DNA of 64,000 nt, taken from assembly GCA_037447655.1 (NCBI GenBank), contig JBBHKE010000580.1, forward strand, positions 78,250-142,249, read 5' to 3'. This document shows positions 61,740-64,000 of the stretch, one piece after another; the first letter of the stretch is position 1; each line of letters opens with the position of its first letter. The stretch comes from Zygnema cylindricum. Its lineage: Eukaryota > Streptophyta > Zygnematophyceae > Zygnematales > Zygnemataceae. The notes beneath the pieces are model-generated. The model was not told the DNA's origin, ran no database searches, and worked only from the letters and a program-made list of their open reading frames with translations. The translations under genes were made by a program, and so were the position numbers.

Positions 61740-63955
61740 ATGGCGGAGCGCGTGGTGGTTCTGGACAGCGGCGGGGCGTACTGCCGAGCGGGATTTGCGG
61801 GAGAGGAAACTCCCAGGAAGGTTCTGCCGAATTGCATTGTACGGTCAAAGGGCGTACGGAAAGCCTTCGTCGGGGATGAGGTTGACTCCTGCGACGATAT
61901 TCAGGTGGGAGGAAGGAATGGGTTTTTTTGCCTTTTTTGTTTATGTAGTTTTTTGGGTTTTTTTTTTGTATCCTCTTTTCGGGTACGGAGTGAAAATTTA
62001 TTTAAATTCCGATGATTTTTTTTTTCGACTTCCGAAGAACCTATCCCTTCAAGACGGAATTTACTTCTATTAAAAAAAGAACGAATATTTGATTTATATA
62101 TATAAAGAGAAAACACATATTCTCATTTGAAACATCTTTTGAATCCAATAAAATAAATTAAATAAGTTAGGCGATTTTTTTTTTTTTTTTTGCCCTTTAA
62201 AATCCCCGACATATGTCTCCAATATTATAATTTCAGTCACATTCCCACATAGTGCATATTCCGTTCTCAAAAATCCAGTTTTCCAGTTTAACGGAAACGG
62301 AGGTCATGGAATCTCTCCGTTCAGGGTTTGACTTTTCGACGGCCCGTTGACCGAGGCTACGTGGTCAACTGGGAAGCTCAACGAGAAATTTGGGATCGCG
62401 CTCTCCAAGTTCATTTGAAGGTGAGACCACAGGAGAAAACAACAGAACGCAGGAGAAAACAACAACATATAACTTAAAGGAAAAAACACCCAGGAGAAAC
62501 CAACAATGTACAGGAGAAAATAACATTAAACAACATAGATTAGGGGATTTTTTTTTTTTTTTTTCTAAAGCAAATAAACCAAAAGTTGCAGGTTCAAAAC
62601 GTCAACAAAGCAACAAAGGGTGTCACAGCTTAGGGGCTAATTTTAGCAGAAGTCCAGGTGAAAAATAACAGAAGCACGCTGAAGTGTTTTGCATTCAGGC
62701 GAATTCAACACAGGTGCACGTAGGTCATATGATTGTCAGGTGAAAACTACAGAGTAAGTAGAAGCACCACAAACAGAATGATCTCAATTCGGGAACATTT
62801 TCTTTTTTGAGTTGAGAAAATACAGAAAAAAAACCTTTGACTTATCAGGTGAAACAAACAGTGGACACTCAAACAGCATTGTTTTCAGGTGAAAACATCA
62901 AAATATAGTTTGATAAGGTATCAATTTTGGGTTAAAACTATTTAAATTCACCTGTAGTAAATTTTACTGCACTTGTATTAGACACTGAATCAGGTGAAAC
63001 CAGCAGATTTTTTTATTCTGTGGGACTTATGGATCAGGTGAAACAAACAGAGTTTTATTTGACATACCAACTAGGAGACTTCACCTGTATCTGATGTTGA
63101 ATTCAGGTGAAACCAACATAAATTGACTCCTGTGGGGCATTAGCGTTCAGGTGAAACCAACAGACTGTGGTTTATTACTAACAGAGCCTCTGTTCACTCT
63201 AAATTCCATTAAGAAAGCCACAGAAGAGGTAGTTTTTGAGGAGTATGGATTTCGATCTTTCTGTTCGGTACCGGGACCTCTCCTCAGCCACGTTTACCAA
63301 GTAAGAAAAAATTGCCTCAAAAGACAAAATGTATTAAAGGACAGAAATGTCAGATAAGACAAAACTGAAACACTTGGCAGGACAATCTGCCATTGACCAG
63401 GGAAAATTTTCTGATTATTTTTTTGTTTAAACTATAATCGTTTTTTAAAATTATATTCGGTGTTGAAGGGTGAATAATTTAAAGTTTCGGATGGAAATGA
63501 GAGAGGGAAGGAGAGTAAGCTTTCATTTTTGTTGGGCAGGTTTTTTTTTGGGGGGGGGGTTTCAATGAATCTTTTAAATGTTGAATCGTTATCGGAATTT
63601 GGAAAAAAAACGAAAGAAAAAATTATGGGTCAAAAAATTACAGCATTTTCACTTCTTCTCTCGTATTTTTGGTCATAAACAAATAAACACAGTTATTTAT
63701 TTTCTTCTGTGCTTCTCTCTCTCTCCCCCTCTCTCTTGTCTCTCTTCTCTCTCTCTCCCTCTCTCTCCCTCTCTCTCTCTCTCTCCCTCTCTCTCTCTCC
63801 CTCCTCCCTCCCCACTCTCTCCTTCATTTTCAGGCGAGAAAGTTTCCCTCGAGTCTTTTGGCTCGATCCAATACCAGTTTAGTTTTGGACGTCGGGTTTT
63901 CCTTCACTCATGTGGTACCCATTTTCGACGGCCGAATAATAAATTCCGGAGTCCG
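61740..63955 (+). CDS. ARP6: actin-related protein 6, first four exons
   Basis: ARP6 is a core subunit of the SWR1 chromatin-remodelling complex that exchanges H2A for H2A.Z (known for the family). Exons: 61740-61904, 62325-62420, 63151-63300, 63834-63955; the gene runs off the window with two bases of a codon pending. The first 55 residues hold the phosphate-binding loop region MAERVVVLDSGGAYCRAGFAGEE and PRKVLPNCIVRSKG. Exon 2: RRPVDRGYVVNWEAQREIWD. Exon 3: GLLLTEPLFTLNSIKKATEEVVFEEYGF. Exon 4: SLVLDVGFSFTHVVPIFDGR, which fits ARP6 (VDCGFSFTHAVP in Arabidopsis) better than conventional actin. All phases agree. The exon 3 acceptor, CAG^GTGAAACC, is one unit of an intron-wide repeat. Intron 3 ends in a long CT tract. 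The start is the first ATG, 113 bp from the tRNA. Confidence 0.9.
62430..63163 (+). repeat. CAGGTGAAACCAACAG-type dispersed repeat in ARP6 intron 2
   Basis: Four copies of CAGGAGAAAACAACA (62430, 62450, 62491, 62511) lie close to the exon 2 donor. Eight copies of CAGGTGAAA follow (62655, 62737, 62846, 62886, 62991, 63035, 63104, 63148), most continuing A/C-A-A-C-A-G. The last is the exon 3 start itself. Each CAG^GTGAAA is both a plausible 3' splice site and a plausible 5' splice site. Confidence 0.9.
63715..63826 (+). repeat. CT tract before ARP6 exon 4
   Basis: (CT)n/(CTCTCC)n stretch of about 110 bp that ends ~8 bp before the CAG acceptor of exon 4 (63831-63833). It acts as an unusually long polypyrimidine tract and parallels the CT tracts on the transcribed strand of ARC6 introns. 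Confidence 0.85.
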
Positions 63956-64000
63956 GTAAATTGATTTTTGCCCCGTTTTTATTTGATGATTTCGGAAATT

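Noticed and set aside
62430-63163. CRISPR-like spaced repeat array
   Set aside because: Repeats are 9-16 bp, unevenly spaced, degenerate and inside a plant intron; a splice-motif array explains them better.

Overview
The window is plant nuclear DNA. Two single-copy genes fix this: a nine-exon gene for the chloroplast division protein ARC6 (minus strand, 47051-56145) and the first four exons of ARP6, the actin-related SWR1-complex subunit (plus strand, from 61740). Both have GT-AG introns. Two nearly identical nuclear tRNA-Ser(GCT) genes (44993-45074 and 61545-61626) flank ARC6. The plant lineage cannot be fixed from the sequence alone.

1-14942 is a graveyard of LTR retrotransposons. An inverted pair of copia-type LTRs (1-1626) is followed by copia element B, which is split at 1947/6418 by copia element A (1948-6417, 5-bp target duplication). 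B's 3' LTR (9217-10186) abuts a minus-strand Ty3/gypsy element G2 (10187-14942). All their reading frames are broken.

15947-44609 began as a row of four PIF/Harbinger-type miniature elements (A-D) with TTA/TAA duplications, lying 9-46 bp apart. A second Ty3/gypsy element, G1 (17392-42889), landed in miniature element B. G1 was then hit by copia element C (21499-27856, target duplication CTGAT) near its RT/RNase H junction, and by a minus-strand Helitron (29970-33772) in its 3' LTR. The Helitron carries a copia LTR. A 2274-bp piece of Helitron plus G1 LTR occurs twice with no difference seen (32270-34543 and 40544-42817), separated by the minus-strand copia element D and fragments of it. G1's own LTR ends, its near-matching target duplication and both halves of the interrupted miniature element tie the whole 25-kb stack together.

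44993-64000 is the genic part. ARC6 is complete (970 codons predicted). Several of its introns carry very long CT/GA tracts and purine-rich repeats, and its largest exon encodes a Gly/Glu/Arg-rich expansion. The ARC6-ARP6 intergenic region holds a small family of miniature inverted-repeat elements. ARP6 starts 113 bp from a divergently oriented tRNA-Ser gene. Its second intron contains a dozen copies of a short motif that combines a 3' and a 5' splice site, and the last copy is the true start of exon 3.

The least ordinary signals are the splice-site-like array in ARP6 intron 2, the promoter-side LTR block with an antisense tRNA-like T-arm shared by copia and gypsy elements, the Gag start codon lying inside the copia LTR, and the perfect 2.27-kb duplication with copia debris at its edges. 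The duplication may be real or an assembly artefact.
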